Positions 18,424-27,223 of a stretch of 64,000 bases of DNA are shown here, piece after piece. Location: positions 46,135 to 110,134 of the forward strand of contig JAJDEU010000016.1 of assembly GCA_029259635.1 (NCBI GenBank), read 5' to 3'. A program made the position numbers and the translations under genes. This DNA comes from Planctomycetota bacterium. Its GTDB lineage: Bacteria; Planctomycetota; UBA1135; GCA-002686595. The first letter of the stretch is position 1. Every line of letters begins with the position of its first letter. The notes beneath the pieces were generated by a model that worked only from the letters and a program-made list of their open reading frames with translations, ran no database searches and was not told where the DNA came from.

Positions 18424-19863
18424 ATGCCTCTTCGAATCAGCACAGCTTCAAACTACCAGCGCGTCTTATCGAGCATTCGACTCAATCTGAGTCAGCTTGT
18501 TACGTCGCAGCAGCAGGTCTCGACGGGACGTCGAATCTTGCGACCGTCGGACGATCCCAGCGGCACTGCGCGCGTGCTCTCCTTCAATCGGCAGATTGCC
18601 GGAACCGAGCGGTTCATTGGTGCGATCGGGCTCGGACGGTCGGTCGTTGATACGGGCGCGGTTGCGCTCGAAACCGGATCGGGGATTCTCGCGGAGGTTC
18701 GTCAGAACCTGATTCAAGGAATGAACGGAACGCTCTCTTCGCAGGATCGTGAAGCGATCGCGAACGAAGTCGAACTGCTCCGCGCGGAGATGCTCGGAAC
18801 CGCGAATACACAGTCCGGGGAACGCAGCTTGTTCGGGGGAACGAAAGCGGGCGACTCGCCGTGGATTGAACAAGTGATCGGCGGAGTGAGTCGCGCGATC
18901 TACACCGGCAATGATGAAGAACAGCGCATTCGAATCGGCAACGGCGTCGAGATTGCGATTACGGTCTCCGGCCAAGACGCCTTTGCAAAGAACGAGGGCG
19001 CCGGCCCGATCTATTCTGGGCTAACGGGAGTTGGTCAAGGCCTCACCGGTGACGAGGGTCAAGGCTACGAGTATCTCACGGTTCGCCACGATGGGACGAG
19101 TTCGGCCACTCTGGCGAGCTCTGGAATCGCATTGGTCAGCGGCGGAGCAGGGGACACGCTGCTCGGCGACAACACTCTCACGATCGACGCGACTGCCGGG
19201 ACGGTTCAGTTGGGAACAGGTCCGGTTCTGACGATCCCGGCCGTCGGCAGCGGAGATCTTGCGGACTTCACGGTCGCGAACGAGCTCGGCGGCGAACTTC
19301 ACCTGGATTTCAGTGCCTTCGGCGGCGCTGACTTTACGGGCACGGTGAGCGGTGCAGGTTCGGTGTCGATTGACGGGTCGTCGTTTACCGCAATCAACTT
19401 CGCCGAGGGAGACCTCGAGCTCATTCATCCGGAGAGCGGCAATACGCTGCACTTCGATATGGCGGGCATCAAGCGCGCGGGCGTCGAGCTCGTCACCTTC
19501 GGAGGCAAGGTCAACATCTTTGATGCGCTCCAGGGAATTGTCGACGACCTGCGCAACGGCGACAACCTCTCACAACCCGAGCTCACGGATCGCTTGGGGA
19601 TCTGGTTGACCGAGGTCGATCGCGGCCACAACAACTTGCTCGTTTCGCTCGGAAGCCTGGGTTCAAGAAGCGAACGAATGACCAAGACCGAAGACAAGCT
19701 CGAGGGTGTGCAACTTCAACTCGAGTCACTGCGTTCCGAAGAACAAGACGTTGATATTTCCGAGGCAGCCTTGGATCTAGCACGCGCTCAACAATCGTTG
19801 GAATTAGCACAAGCCTCTGGTGCGCGCTTACTCCAAACCAATCTGCTTAACTTTTTGAGGTAG
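18424..19863 (+). CDS. flgL: Flagellar hook-associated protein 3 FlgL
   Basis: 479 residues. The flagellin-like N-terminus reads LRISTASNYQRVLSSIRLNL, then SQLVTSQQQVSTGRRILRPS with DDPSGTARVLSF. The C-terminal helix ends with SEAALDLARAQQSLELAQAS, then GARLLQTNLLNFLR. It is the second hook-filament junction protein. A central Gly/Asp-rich insertion (about residues 200-330) accounts for its length compared with 317 residues in E. coli. It starts five bases after flgK. Confidence 0.95.
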   Translation: MPLRISTASNYQRVLSSIRLNLSQLVTSQQQVSTGRRILRPSDDPSGTARVLSFNRQIAGTERFIGAIGLGRSVVDTGAVALETGSGILAEVRQNLIQGMNGTLSSQDREAIANEVELLRAEMLGTANTQSGERSLFGGTKAGDSPWIEQVIGGVSRAIYTGNDEEQRIRIGNGVEIAITVSGQDAFAKNEGAGPIYSGLTGVGQGLTGDEGQGYEYLTVRHDGTSSATLASSGIALVSGGAGDTLLGDNTLTIDATAGTVQLGTGPVLTIPAVGSGDLADFTVANELGGELHLDFSAFGGADFTGTVSGAGSVSIDGSSFTAINFAEGDLELIHPESGNTLHFDMAGIKRAGVELVTFGGKVNIFDALQGIVDDLRNGDNLSQPELTDRLGIWLTEVDRGHNNLLVSLGSLGSRSERMTKTEDKLEGVQLQLESLRSEEQDVDISEAALDLARAQQSLELAQASGARLLQTNLLNFLR

Positions 19864-19867
19864 TCCG

Positions 19868-20197
19868 ATGGCTGATATTCCCATTTCCGGAAAGCTCGGT
19901 GCTTCCGGCTCTGAACCGAACCGCATTGGTGCCGCGCCTATAAAGGGAGCTGGCTCAAAGGTCGAATCAAAAGAACAAGGCGTCGCTTTTCGAGCTCTCT
20001 TGGAGCAGCTCGAGCAGAAAGCACGCGTTCTCGAAGAACAGGCAAATGGAGTTGATGACGCGGTGAACCTCGCGGGCGCCGTGGAGGGAGCGAAGGCTTC
20101 GCTCGCCGATGCGCTGTCGCTCGGTGAGGAGCTCCTCGAAACCTTCCGACAGAGTCAGCAACAGAATCCCGCAAGCACTGAGGAGAAAAGCAAATGA
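19868..20197 (+). CDS. Small helical protein of the flagellar operon, unknown
   Basis: 109 residues with no signal peptide. The first 35 residues are low complexity. The rest are predicted helices: FRALLEQLEQKARVLEEQAN, GVDDAVNLAGAVEGAKASLA and ALSLGEELLETFRQ. The two-helix spacing recalls the C-terminal helices of FliE, but identity is too low to claim homology. Starts four bases after flgL and its stop overlaps the acetyltransferase start, so it is part of the same transcript. Possibilities are a chaperone, an anti-sigma-type regulator or a junction protein. I do not recognise it. Confidence 0.7.
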   Translation: MADIPISGKLGASGSEPNRIGAAPIKGAGSKVESKEQGVAFRALLEQLEQKARVLEEQANGVDDAVNLAGAVEGAKASLADALSLGEELLETFRQSQQQNPASTEEKSK

Positions 20198-21279
20198 TGA
20201 CTACGACAATGAAAGAGGGCCTTGAGCCCGCCGTCGAGCTGATGAACAACGTCTTGCGTCAGGCTACGACGGTTGTTGATGAGTTTCCGCTCGTCTTCCG
20301 GTCGGGGTTCAGCGGTCAGGTCGTGAGCCTCGGGACGTCCGAGAACGTTCAGTCGGTCTGCGCGATTCTGATGCGCGAGGCGATCTGCAATGACACAACT
20401 CTGCCGATGGGATTGATCGGTTCCGTCACGACCGATTCGGATCATCGCCGCTCGGGTCTCGCGACGAACGTCTTGATCGCAGCGGAGGCTCGCCTGGCGG
20501 AACAGGGCGCCATCATTTCGATGCTCTGGGCCGACGATCCGCGCTTCTACTTTGCTCGCGGCTACCGCCCGGTCGGAAGTGAGAATGACTTCATCATCGA
20601 TGCGGACATGATCGAATCGCTCCCGATTATCGAGAACATTCGCCTCGCGAATGCGGATGACCACGAAGCGATTCACGGTCACTACTGTCGTCATGCGTCC
20701 AGGCTTAATCGCACGGTCGAAGAGACATCGGCTCTTCTCGACTGCCCGGGCATGACAACGTTGGTCCACGAGGACGGTGATCACGTCTTGGCTTATGCGT
20801 GCATGGGGCGCGGCGAAGATCTGGATGGCACGGTTCACGAGTGGGGCGGCGACCTCAACTCGGTGCTCGGCTTGGTTCGCCTTCACGCCGAAAGCCGGGA
20901 CACAACGGTCCCGACGTTCCTCATTGCGCCTCGCAACGAGACGGAGCTCGCGCAGCGCTTGACGTTGATGGGCTCCCCGCCCGTAACGGGCTTGTTGGGG
21001 CTCGCGAAAATCGTGAATCGCGAAGCGGCAGCCAATCTGCTCGACGAACTTGTTGGCGATACAGCCAAAGTGACTTTCTTCCCCGATGGATCCGAGTTCG
21101 AGCAGGTCCAGGTTGAAGCGGCCGGCGGCACTGAATTCCTGAATGACGACACCTTGCTCGTCCTCCTCTTCAGCGGCAAAGGCGAGCGCGCCGAAACGGA
21201 AGCCTTCGGTGATCACTTCGGAATCAACGTCGATCGTCTCCCCTTGGAACCCTTCGTCTGGGGCTTGGACTCGATCTAA
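20194..21279 (+). CDS. GNAT-family N-acetyltransferase in the flagellar operon
   Basis: 361 residues. The acetyl-CoA-binding motif A is visible at about residues 75-105: GLIGSVTTDSDHRRSGLATN, then VLIAAEARLAEQGA, followed by FYFARGYRPVG, a typical motif B ending. A second, weaker GNAT-like half follows (residues about 145-270), so it may be a two-domain enzyme as in Eis-type proteins. The start overlaps the previous gene by four bases, and the gene closes the flgF-flgL operon. Acetylation of a flagellar protein or of a flagellin sugar is plausible, but the substrate cannot be read from the sequence. Confidence 0.78.
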   Translation: MMTTTMKEGLEPAVELMNNVLRQATTVVDEFPLVFRSGFSGQVVSLGTSENVQSVCAILMREAICNDTTLPMGLIGSVTTDSDHRRSGLATNVLIAAEARLAEQGAIISMLWADDPRFYFARGYRPVGSENDFIIDADMIESLPIIENIRLANADDHEAIHGHYCRHASRLNRTVEETSALLDCPGMTTLVHEDGDHVLAYACMGRGEDLDGTVHEWGGDLNSVLGLVRLHAESRDTTVPTFLIAPRNETELAQRLTLMGSPPVTGLLGLAKIVNREAAANLLDELVGDTAKVTFFPDGSEFEQVQVEAAGGTEFLNDDTLLVLLFSGKGERAETEAFGDHFGINVDRLPLEPFVWGLDSI

Positions 21280-21409
21280 TCCAGGCTCCGGAAGGTGTAA
21301 TACCGAACCCGGTTCAGATCTAAACTTTAGGACCACCACGGCACTGCCGTGGTGGTCCTAAAGTTTAGATCTGAACCGGGTTCGGTATTACACCTTCCGG
21401 AGCCTGGAT
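21279..21409. repeat. Perfect 131-bp palindrome (65-bp arms, one-base centre)
   Basis: The arm 21279-21343 is the exact reverse complement of 21345-21409, with a single C at 21344 between them. It begins on the last base of the acetyltransferase stop codon and ends 23 bases before gmhA. The innermost part (TTTAGGACCACCACGG and its complement, followed by CCTAAAGTTTA) looks like a strong terminator stem. The full length far exceeds a normal terminator. It may be a terminator, a cruciform, a collapsed inverted repeat element or an assembly fold-back. Confidence 0.9.
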
Positions 21410-21432
21410 GTGCGGACTAGACTGCTCGCTCG

Positions 21433-22026
21433 ATGGCTAAATCCGATCCTATTCGACAATCCTTTCGAGAAGCGGCTGAGACCCTGGAAGCCTTTCTCGC
21501 CGACGCGGATTGTCTGGCACACGTCCAGCAATTCGCTGAGTTGGCACGCGACACCTTCAAAAACGGTGGCCGACTTCTGTCCTGCGGCAATGGCGGAAGC
21601 ATGTGCGACGCGATGCATTTTGCCGAAGAGTGGACGGGTCGGTTTCGAGGCGATCGAGCGGCGCTCCCCGCGCTCGCTTTTTCGGATCCCAGTCAACTGA
21701 CCTGCATCGCCAACGATTTCGGCTACGACGAAGTCTTTGCGCGATCGGTCGAAGCCTACGGGAACGAGGGCGACTTACTGCTCGCGATTTCGACAAGCGG
21801 CAATTCGCCCAACATTTTGCGCGCTGTTGAAGTCGCGCGCTCCAAGGGAGTCCGGACGGTTGGACTTCTCGGGAAAGGCGGAGGCCAGCTTCGCGACAAA
21901 GTCGACCTCTCCATCGTGGTCCCGCGCGCCACGACCTCGGACCGAATTCAAGAGCTCCACATCAAGGTCATTCACATCGTGATCGAAGCTGTCGAGCGCG
22001 AGCTGTTCCCCGGAAACTACGCGTAG
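21433..22026 (+). CDS. gmhA: Phosphoheptose isomerase (sedoheptulose 7-phosphate isomerase) GmhA
   Basis: 197 residues with one SIS domain: GGRLLSCGNGGSMCDAMHFA, EEWTGRF, LLLAISTSGNSPNILRAVEV and GLLGKGGGQLRDKVDLSIVV, then DRIQELHIKVIHIVIEAVE. GmhA converts sedoheptulose 7-phosphate to D-glycero-manno-heptose 7-phosphate, the first step to ADP-heptose for LPS core or glycoprotein heptose. The length matches the family (about 192). The canonical GGNGGSAAD-type motif is GNGGSMCD here. No other heptose genes are nearby. The role may be LPS or glycosylation. Confidence 0.88.
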   Translation: MAKSDPIRQSFREAAETLEAFLADADCLAHVQQFAELARDTFKNGGRLLSCGNGGSMCDAMHFAEEWTGRFRGDRAALPALAFSDPSQLTCIANDFGYDEVFARSVEAYGNEGDLLLAISTSGNSPNILRAVEVARSKGVRTVGLLGKGGGQLRDKVDLSIVVPRATTSDRIQELHIKVIHIVIEAVERELFPGNYA

Positions 22027-22039
22027 GCGAAGCGGTCTG

Positions 22040-23317
22040 CTAGGACATCGCGGAGTGGGCCGCTTTGATGACGTGCTCCAACGCCGCATCGTCGTGGGCT
22101 GTTGAGAGGAACCAACATTCGAAGGGAGAGGGCGGTAGGTGGACGCCGTTCTCGAGCATGGAATGGAAGAAGCCAGTCCAGCGCTCTCGGTCGGAGTCCA
22201 TGGCATCTTGGAAACTTCGCACGGGTTTCGACGAGAAGTAGGGGCACAGCATGGCGCCTTGGCGGCCGACGGAGAGCGGAATGTCGTTTGCGCGCGCGGC
22301 TTCTTCGAGGCCCGCTTGGAGGCGAGCGCCCTTCGCTTCGAGGGCTTCGTAGGTACCGGGTTCATCGAGTGCTCGGAGCGTGGCGAGTCCCGCGGCGACG
22401 GCGAGCGGATTGCCCGAGAGCGTTCCCGCCTGATAGACATCGCCCGCGGGAGACACGCGGCTCATCAAATCAGCTCGACCTCCATAGGCGCCGATCGGCA
22501 ATCCGCCACCGATCACTTTGCCCAGAGTCACCAAGTCAGGCTGCGCATCCGTCAACTCTTGATAGCCGCCGCGTGCGACGCGGAAGCCGGTCATGACCTC
22601 GTCGTACACGAGCAGCGCGCCGTACTCGTCGCACAACTCTCGCAAGCCCTGCAGGAAGCCATTCTCCGGTAAGACGCAGCCCATGTTGCCCGCGACCGGC
22701 TCGACGAACACGCAGGCAATTTGAGTCCCCCGCTCGGCGAACATGGCACGCGTCCCCTTGAGGTCGTTGTACTCGGTAACGAGTGTCAACTCCGCGAGCG
22801 ATGCCGGCACACCCGGCGAGTCGGGGGCTCCGAAAGTGAGCGCTCCGGATCCCGCCTTCACGAGAAACGAATCGCCATGGCCGTGATAGCAACCGTTGAA
22901 CTTCAGCATGTGCGAGCGTCCGGTTGCTGCGCGCGCGAGTCGCAGAGCGCTCATCGTTGCTTCGGTTCCTGAGTTGACGAGCCGCAGCATCTCCACAGCG
23001 GGACAGCGCTCGACAATCACTTTTGCAATCTCCAGCTCCGCTCGACTCGGCGCGCCAAGCGCAGTTCCCGTTTCCACAACACCGTGCAGGGCTTCCTTCA
23101 CCACAGCGGGCGAGTGCCCGAGAATTAACGGTCCGTACGCGCCGACGAGGTCGACGTACCGATTGCCGTCTTCGTCGGTAACCCACGCACCTTCACCACT
23201 GGCGAGGTGCACCGGATTCCCGCCGACGGCTTTCCACGCACGGACGGGGCTGTTGACGCCGCCGGGGATCAATTCGGTGGCCGCGCGGAAGATGGAGTCG
23301 CTTTTCTGTCGATTCAT
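22040..23317 (-). CDS. hemL: Glutamate-1-semialdehyde 2,1-aminomutase HemL
   Basis: 425 residues from the ATG at 23317 (MNRQKSDSIFRAATELIPGG). A class III PLP aminotransferase: NSGTEATMSALRLARAATGR, FNGCYHGHGDSFLVKAGSG, LLVYDEVMTGFRVARGGYQE, and the PLP lysine in TLGKVIGGGLPIGAYGGR. It converts glutamate-1-semialdehyde to 5-aminolevulinate, after HemA. It is the last gene of the haem run on this strand, separated from hemD by about 200 bases that hold an inverted-repeat element. Confidence 0.96.
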   Translation of the reverse strand: MNRQKSDSIFRAATELIPGGVNSPVRAWKAVGGNPVHLASGEGAWVTDEDGNRYVDLVGAYGPLILGHSPAVVKEALHGVVETGTALGAPSRAELEIAKVIVERCPAVEMLRLVNSGTEATMSALRLARAATGRSHMLKFNGCYHGHGDSFLVKAGSGALTFGAPDSPGVPASLAELTLVTEYNDLKGTRAMFAERGTQIACVFVEPVAGNMGCVLPENGFLQGLRELCDEYGALLVYDEVMTGFRVARGGYQELTDAQPDLVTLGKVIGGGLPIGAYGGRADLMSRVSPAGDVYQAGTLSGNPLAVAAGLATLRALDEPGTYEALEAKGARLQAGLEEAARANDIPLSVGRQGAMLCPYFSSKPVRSFQDAMDSDRERWTGFFHSMLENGVHLPPSPFECWFLSTAHDDAALEHVIKAAHSAMS

Positions 23318-23360
23318 GGCGTGCAAGATAGCGTCGGTTCCGCCAAATTAGAGCCTCTCC

Positions 23361-23521
23361 TAGGGGGGTGATTCGAAAGTTCGCTCCAATTGTTCCGCGG
23401 CTTTGCGGTCGCATCAAGGCGCCGCGACGACGCGTATTCGTAGATACTCGAAGGAGCGGCAACGCGGATGCGGGCGCAAGGACGCAGAAGAAATGGTGCG
23501 AACTTTTGAATCACACCACTA
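23361..23521. repeat. Small inverted-repeat element between hemD and hemL (MITE-like)
   Basis: The 24-base end 23361-23384 matches the reverse complement of 23498-23521 at 21 of 24 positions, with 113 bases between them. A 7-base direct repeat CTAGGGG occurs at both borders (23360-23366 and 23519-23525). Terminal inverted repeats with flanking direct repeats and no coding capacity fit a miniature transposable element. The right border contains the hemD stop codon. An alternative is a long hairpin in the intercistronic RNA. Confidence 0.55.
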
Positions 23522-24235
23522 GGGGCGACTGCTGATTCTCGTTAGTTGCGCCGCAAATTCCGCCGGAGTGGGCTCCTTCATGACGGCGATCTCGGAGAAC
23601 CCGAGGGCCGCTTCGCGCAACGCGTCGGCCGTGGTCGTGCCAATGGCGACGGCGATCGTAGAGGAGAGCTCCGCTGTCTGGCTCTGAAAGCGGGCGAAGA
23701 CTTGCACGGCCGACGGGCTTGTAAACAAGATCGCGTCCGTCCCACGAAGGCGGATCGGCCGCTCGGATTCGGGCGAAGACAGAGTTTCGTAGACGATCGG
23801 ATCGGACACTTCGAATCCCGATTCTCGCAGGTTCTGCGCGAGTTCGTCCGAAAGCGATCCGCGCAGCCACAAGACCCGTGCGCCGCTCGGGAATTCGCTC
23901 TTCAGGCTCTCACTCAGGTCTTTAGCGTTTCGCGCGGGCTCCCCATACGGCGCAAAACCCGCGCGCTCCACGAGCGCCGAAGTCGCGACGCCCACCACCG
24001 CAACCGGCGCCGATCGCAGTCCCTCGGGCAACTTTCGGAGCGCGGCTTCCGCGTGCTTACTCGTGATGCAAATCACGTCGAAGGCCTCGGACTCATCGCT
24101 CAGCTTGAGTGAGCGTGGATAGACGGCGATCAACTCCAGGCAGTTTGCCGACCACTCTGCAATGCGCGCGGCTTCGGCATACTCGTCCGTTCGCCCGATG
24201 GGTCCCGTGACGAGCACCGTCCATTGGTCCATCAT
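23519..24235 (-). CDS. hemD: Uroporphyrinogen-III synthase HemD
   Basis: 238 residues of the two-lobe HemD fold: VLVTGPIGRTDEYAEAARIA near the start, FDVICITSKHAEAALRKLPE in lobe one, VLWLRGSLSDELAQNLRESG and ILFTSPSAVQVFARF in lobe two, and AIGTTTADALRE near the end. HemD sequences diverge strongly, but these signposts and the position directly after hemC (overlapping by four bases) make the call secure. It closes and inverts ring D of hydroxymethylbilane. The start reads ATGATG, so 24232 is an alternative first codon. Confidence 0.88.
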   Translation of the reverse strand: MMDQWTVLVTGPIGRTDEYAEAARIAEWSANCLELIAVYPRSLKLSDESEAFDVICITSKHAEAALRKLPEGLRSAPVAVVGVATSALVERAGFAPYGEPARNAKDLSESLKSEFPSGARVLWLRGSLSDELAQNLRESGFEVSDPIVYETLSSPESERPIRLRGTDAILFTSPSAVQVFARFQSQTAELSSTIAVAIGTTTADALREAALGFSEIAVMKEPTPAEFAAQLTRISSRP

Positions 24236-25149
24236 TCCCGCGCTGCCTCGATCAATTCCGCCGCACCCCCGCGAATCAACTCGTCAGCGAGCTGTTTACC
24301 GATCTCGACGGCGTCTTCGCATTTCCCGGTCCGTGATCCTTCGACAATCGTTGCGCCATCGAGCGACAAAACTCGCGCGCGCAACGTCAGGTCATCTTCC
24401 GAAACAACAGCGTGCCCGCCGACCGGGACATTGCAACCGCCGCGCAATGCGGAGAGCAAGCTTCGCTCGGCCAATGCCGCATGCCACGACTTGCGGCAGG
24501 TAATTCCGCGAATGCGTTCTTGCGATTCCGTGTCTTCCGTTCGGCAGCACAGTCCGACGATGCCCTGCCCGACGGCCGGTAGAAAGCTCGCGTGATCGAG
24601 CACTTCGGTGATTCGCTCGCCAAGTTCCAACCGAAGAATGCCCGCTTCGGCCATGATCAGGGCGTCGGCTTCACCTTCGTCGAGCTTGCGCAACCGAGTC
24701 TCGACGTTGCCGCGAATTCCTACGACTTCGAGATCCGAACGAAGCGCGCGCAACATCGCGGATCGTCTGCGGGAGCCCGTTGCAACGCGCGCTCCTGCTG
24801 GTAGATCTTTCAGCTGCACGCCATCGCGCGAGATCAGCACATCGCAAGTCGGGCCGCGTTCCAATGTCCCCGCGAGCACGATGCCCGGCTCGAGATCCGT
24901 GATCATGTCCTTGAGGCTGTGCACGCTCGCCGACGCCTCGCCCGCAAGCAGAATGCGATCGACCTCCACGGTGAAGATTCCGATACGACCGAACTTGGCG
25001 AGCTCGACGTCGAGGCGTTGATCGCCCGAGGACTCGACCGGACGAAGCTCGACATCGAGCTCTGGATACTTCGCTAAAAGGAGCGCTTGCGTCGTCTCGG
25101 CTTGCCACATAGCAAGCCGACTCACGCGTGTCGCGAGGGGGAACTTCAT
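24232..25149 (-). CDS. hemC: Porphobilinogen deaminase (hydroxymethylbilane synthase) HemC
   Basis: 305 residues. Signature motifs: ATRVSRLAMWQAE, KFGRIGIFTVEVDRILLAGE, ASVHSLKDM, ATGSRRRSAMLRALRSDLEV, GIRGNVETRLRKLDEGEADA, FLPAVGQGIVGL and the dipyrromethane-cofactor cysteine in ALRGGCNVPVGGHA. It condenses four porphobilinogen units. The start overlaps the hemA stop and the stop overlaps the hemD start, so the three are coupled. Confidence 0.96.
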   Translation of the reverse strand: MKFPLATRVSRLAMWQAETTQALLLAKYPELDVELRPVESSGDQRLDVELAKFGRIGIFTVEVDRILLAGEASASVHSLKDMITDLEPGIVLAGTLERGPTCDVLISRDGVQLKDLPAGARVATGSRRRSAMLRALRSDLEVVGIRGNVETRLRKLDEGEADALIMAEAGILRLELGERITEVLDHASFLPAVGQGIVGLCCRTEDTESQERIRGITCRKSWHAALAERSLLSALRGGCNVPVGGHAVVSEDDLTLRARVLSLDGATIVEGSRTGKCEDAVEIGKQLADELIRGGAAELIEAARE

Positions 25150-26387
25150 AGGTTGTCGAGAAATAGTCGGTACTCGTGACTGAGCGCATCTTCCGGCTGC
25201 GCGTGGCGCGCGCTCTCTTTCATTTGAGACAGCGAGACGTCGAGCAGCCGTTTGGAGAGCTCGGATGCCAGCCGCATCATTTCGGGTGACGCGCTGTCAC
25301 CAGCCACTTCATCAAGAACTTGATCCGAGACGTCCACGAAGCGACTGCGCAGCTTGTTGATCGCCGGCGAGAAGGAGGCGTAGGTCTGGTGACTTACGAA
25401 CTTGTGTACTTCGGAGACGAGCAGTGCCGACGCGCTGTCGGATGCGAGCTTGCGCTCTCTCTCGTTCTCTTCGACGACGCGCCGAATGTCATCGAGGTCG
25501 TAATAGAGCACTTGCTCGAGTTCCGCAACGTTCGGTTGCGCGACGCGCGGGATGGACAGGTCAATGACGAGTAGCGGTCGGTCGCGCTGCTTGAGTGCTT
25601 TGCGCTCGAACTTATCGGCGCCGAGAAGGTTCGGCGCATTGTCCAAGCAGATCACGATCAAGTTGGAGGCCTTGATTCGCTCTTCGAGGTTATCGAGATT
25701 GAAAGCGTCGGCGTTGAACTCGCTCGCGACTTCTTCGGCGTTCTCCAGGGTGCGGTTCGCGAAGGCCAGAGAGCCGATTCCCTCAGCGACGAGGTGCTTT
25801 GCGACGAGCCGCGCCGTGTCACCCGCTCCGAGAATCAACGCCGAGACTTTCTCGAACTGTCCGAACACGCGTCCGGCAATTCCGACGCCAACGCGAGCCA
25901 CGGAGAGGGATCCCTCCCCGATCGCGGTTTCCGTTCGCGCACGCTTGCCTACCGTGAGCGCCTGCCGCAGCAACGGCTCCAGTTGCTCGCCGAGTCCAGC
26001 GTTCTCCCGCGCGAGTCCCACAGCAATCTTCACTTGTCCCAGGATCTCGGTCTCGCCGAGCACCATGCTGTCGAGACCCGCGGTCGTGCGAAACAAATGA
26101 ATGACCGCCTGAATGCCGCGAAAGCTGTAGACGTGTTCGGGTTCGGCACCGGCGAACAAAATCCCGCCGACCGCGTCCTCGAGCTTCTTTCCCGGCGCCA
26201 CCGTGACCAAGACTTCGGTGCGGTTACAAGTCGAGAGCACAAACCGCTCATGAACACCTTCGATGGCGCTGATCGCTTCTAGACGCTCGGCGATCTTGCT
26301 CGGCGAGATCGCGTAGCGACTGCGCACGTCCACCGGCGCGGTTCGCCAGGAGATCCCGATCAATAAAAACTCGGTGGGCGCGGTCAT
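25146..26387 (-). CDS. hemA: Glutamyl-tRNA reductase HemA
   Basis: 413 residues. The catalytic cysteine lies in FVLSTCNRTEVLVTV (about residue 55). Other motifs are GLDSMVLGETEILGQVK, ALILGAGDTARLVAKHLVAE (NADPH site), FANRTLENAEEVA and LLVIDLSIPRVAQPNV, then YYDLDDIRRVVEENERER and a C-terminal dimerisation helix bundle. It performs the first committed step of tetrapyrrole synthesis from glutamyl-tRNA. The stop overlaps hemC, and the start is one base after the upstream membrane gene. Confidence 0.96.
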   Translation of the reverse strand: MTAPTEFLLIGISWRTAPVDVRSRYAISPSKIAERLEAISAIEGVHERFVLSTCNRTEVLVTVAPGKKLEDAVGGILFAGAEPEHVYSFRGIQAVIHLFRTTAGLDSMVLGETEILGQVKIAVGLARENAGLGEQLEPLLRQALTVGKRARTETAIGEGSLSVARVGVGIAGRVFGQFEKVSALILGAGDTARLVAKHLVAEGIGSLAFANRTLENAEEVASEFNADAFNLDNLEERIKASNLIVICLDNAPNLLGADKFERKALKQRDRPLLVIDLSIPRVAQPNVAELEQVLYYDLDDIRRVVEENERERKLASDSASALLVSEVHKFVSHQTYASFSPAINKLRSRFVDVSDQVLDEVAGDSASPEMMRLASELSKRLLDVSLSQMKESARHAQPEDALSHEYRLFLDNL

Positions 26388-26388
26388 C

Positions 26389-27210
26389 TCAGGCGGTGAA
26401 ATGAAAAGTGTGCCGGGTCAGGGTCACGAGAAACGCCGAGAGAACAATCAGCAGCCCCAATGCGGATGCCAGTGCTGCGCGCCAAGCGTTCAGTCCCGGC
26501 ATCCTCTTCGAGAAGGCGACAATCCCGAGATGAATCCAGAGACCGAGGATGATCAAGACGTAAATGTCGCGGTAGGAGAAGCCAGAGAGCCCCTCCGCAT
26601 GAGCCCAACCGATTCCGACGTTGAGGCCGATGCCGAGCAAGATGAAGCCGGCGAGCGCCGAGCGGCGCATGAGCTTCGCGAGCTCTTGCAGGTCGGGAAG
26701 GCGCTTGAAGAGGACGCCGAAGACGCGCCGACGCATCTGACGGTAGAGCACCAGGTAGAGAACGCCGTGAATCCCGGACAGGATGACCGTCGAGGTGGCG
26801 AGCAGGCTTGTCGCTACGTGCAAAATCGGGACCGTTGCGACGCGAAAGTCACCCTCTGGTGGAGAGCCGAATGCGGACGCCATCGTTTGCATGACGAAGA
26901 CCACTCCGAGCACGGCGACACCGCTGTTCGCCTGCCCCATGAACCGCGCGATAAAGGTGTAGAGCAGAGCGGTACTGAACGCGACGGCGGAGACCGTTCC
27001 CCAAGTGCCGAGTTCCGGGACCGTATCGAGACCGAAGGTGCGCGTGGCGAAAAACGCGGCGTGCAGGAAGAGCGCGACGATCAGAGCGATTCGCCTTGAA
27101 CGATGGACGGCTGGCGCGTCCGGACCGCCAAAGGCCATGCCGTAGAGCGCTGCGGCTACGAGGTAGGCCAGCGGAAGAAAGACGTTGAGGGCTTGAACGG
27201 TCGCGCTCAT
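26389..27210 (-). CDS. HemX/CcsA-like polytopic membrane protein
   Basis: 273 residues with about eight transmembrane segments. The sequence ends YRDIYVLIILGLWIHLGIVA and a last hydrophobic helix followed by TRHTFHFTA. This matches the CcsA/HemX family in length, topology and gene position upstream of hemA. The Trp-rich haem-handling motif of true CcsA is not clear: the corresponding stretch is GWAHAEGLSGFSYRD. HemX in Bacillus lowers HemA levels, while CcsA delivers haem for c-type cytochromes; either role is possible and the gene position favours HemX. Confidence 0.75.
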   Translation of the reverse strand: MSATVQALNVFLPLAYLVAAALYGMAFGGPDAPAVHRSRRIALIVALFLHAAFFATRTFGLDTVPELGTWGTVSAVAFSTALLYTFIARFMGQANSGVAVLGVVFVMQTMASAFGSPPEGDFRVATVPILHVATSLLATSTVILSGIHGVLYLVLYRQMRRRVFGVLFKRLPDLQELAKLMRRSALAGFILLGIGLNVGIGWAHAEGLSGFSYRDIYVLIILGLWIHLGIVAFSKRMPGLNAWRAALASALGLLIVLSAFLVTLTRHTFHFTA

Positions 27211-27223
27211 GGGTGGAGGGCTG

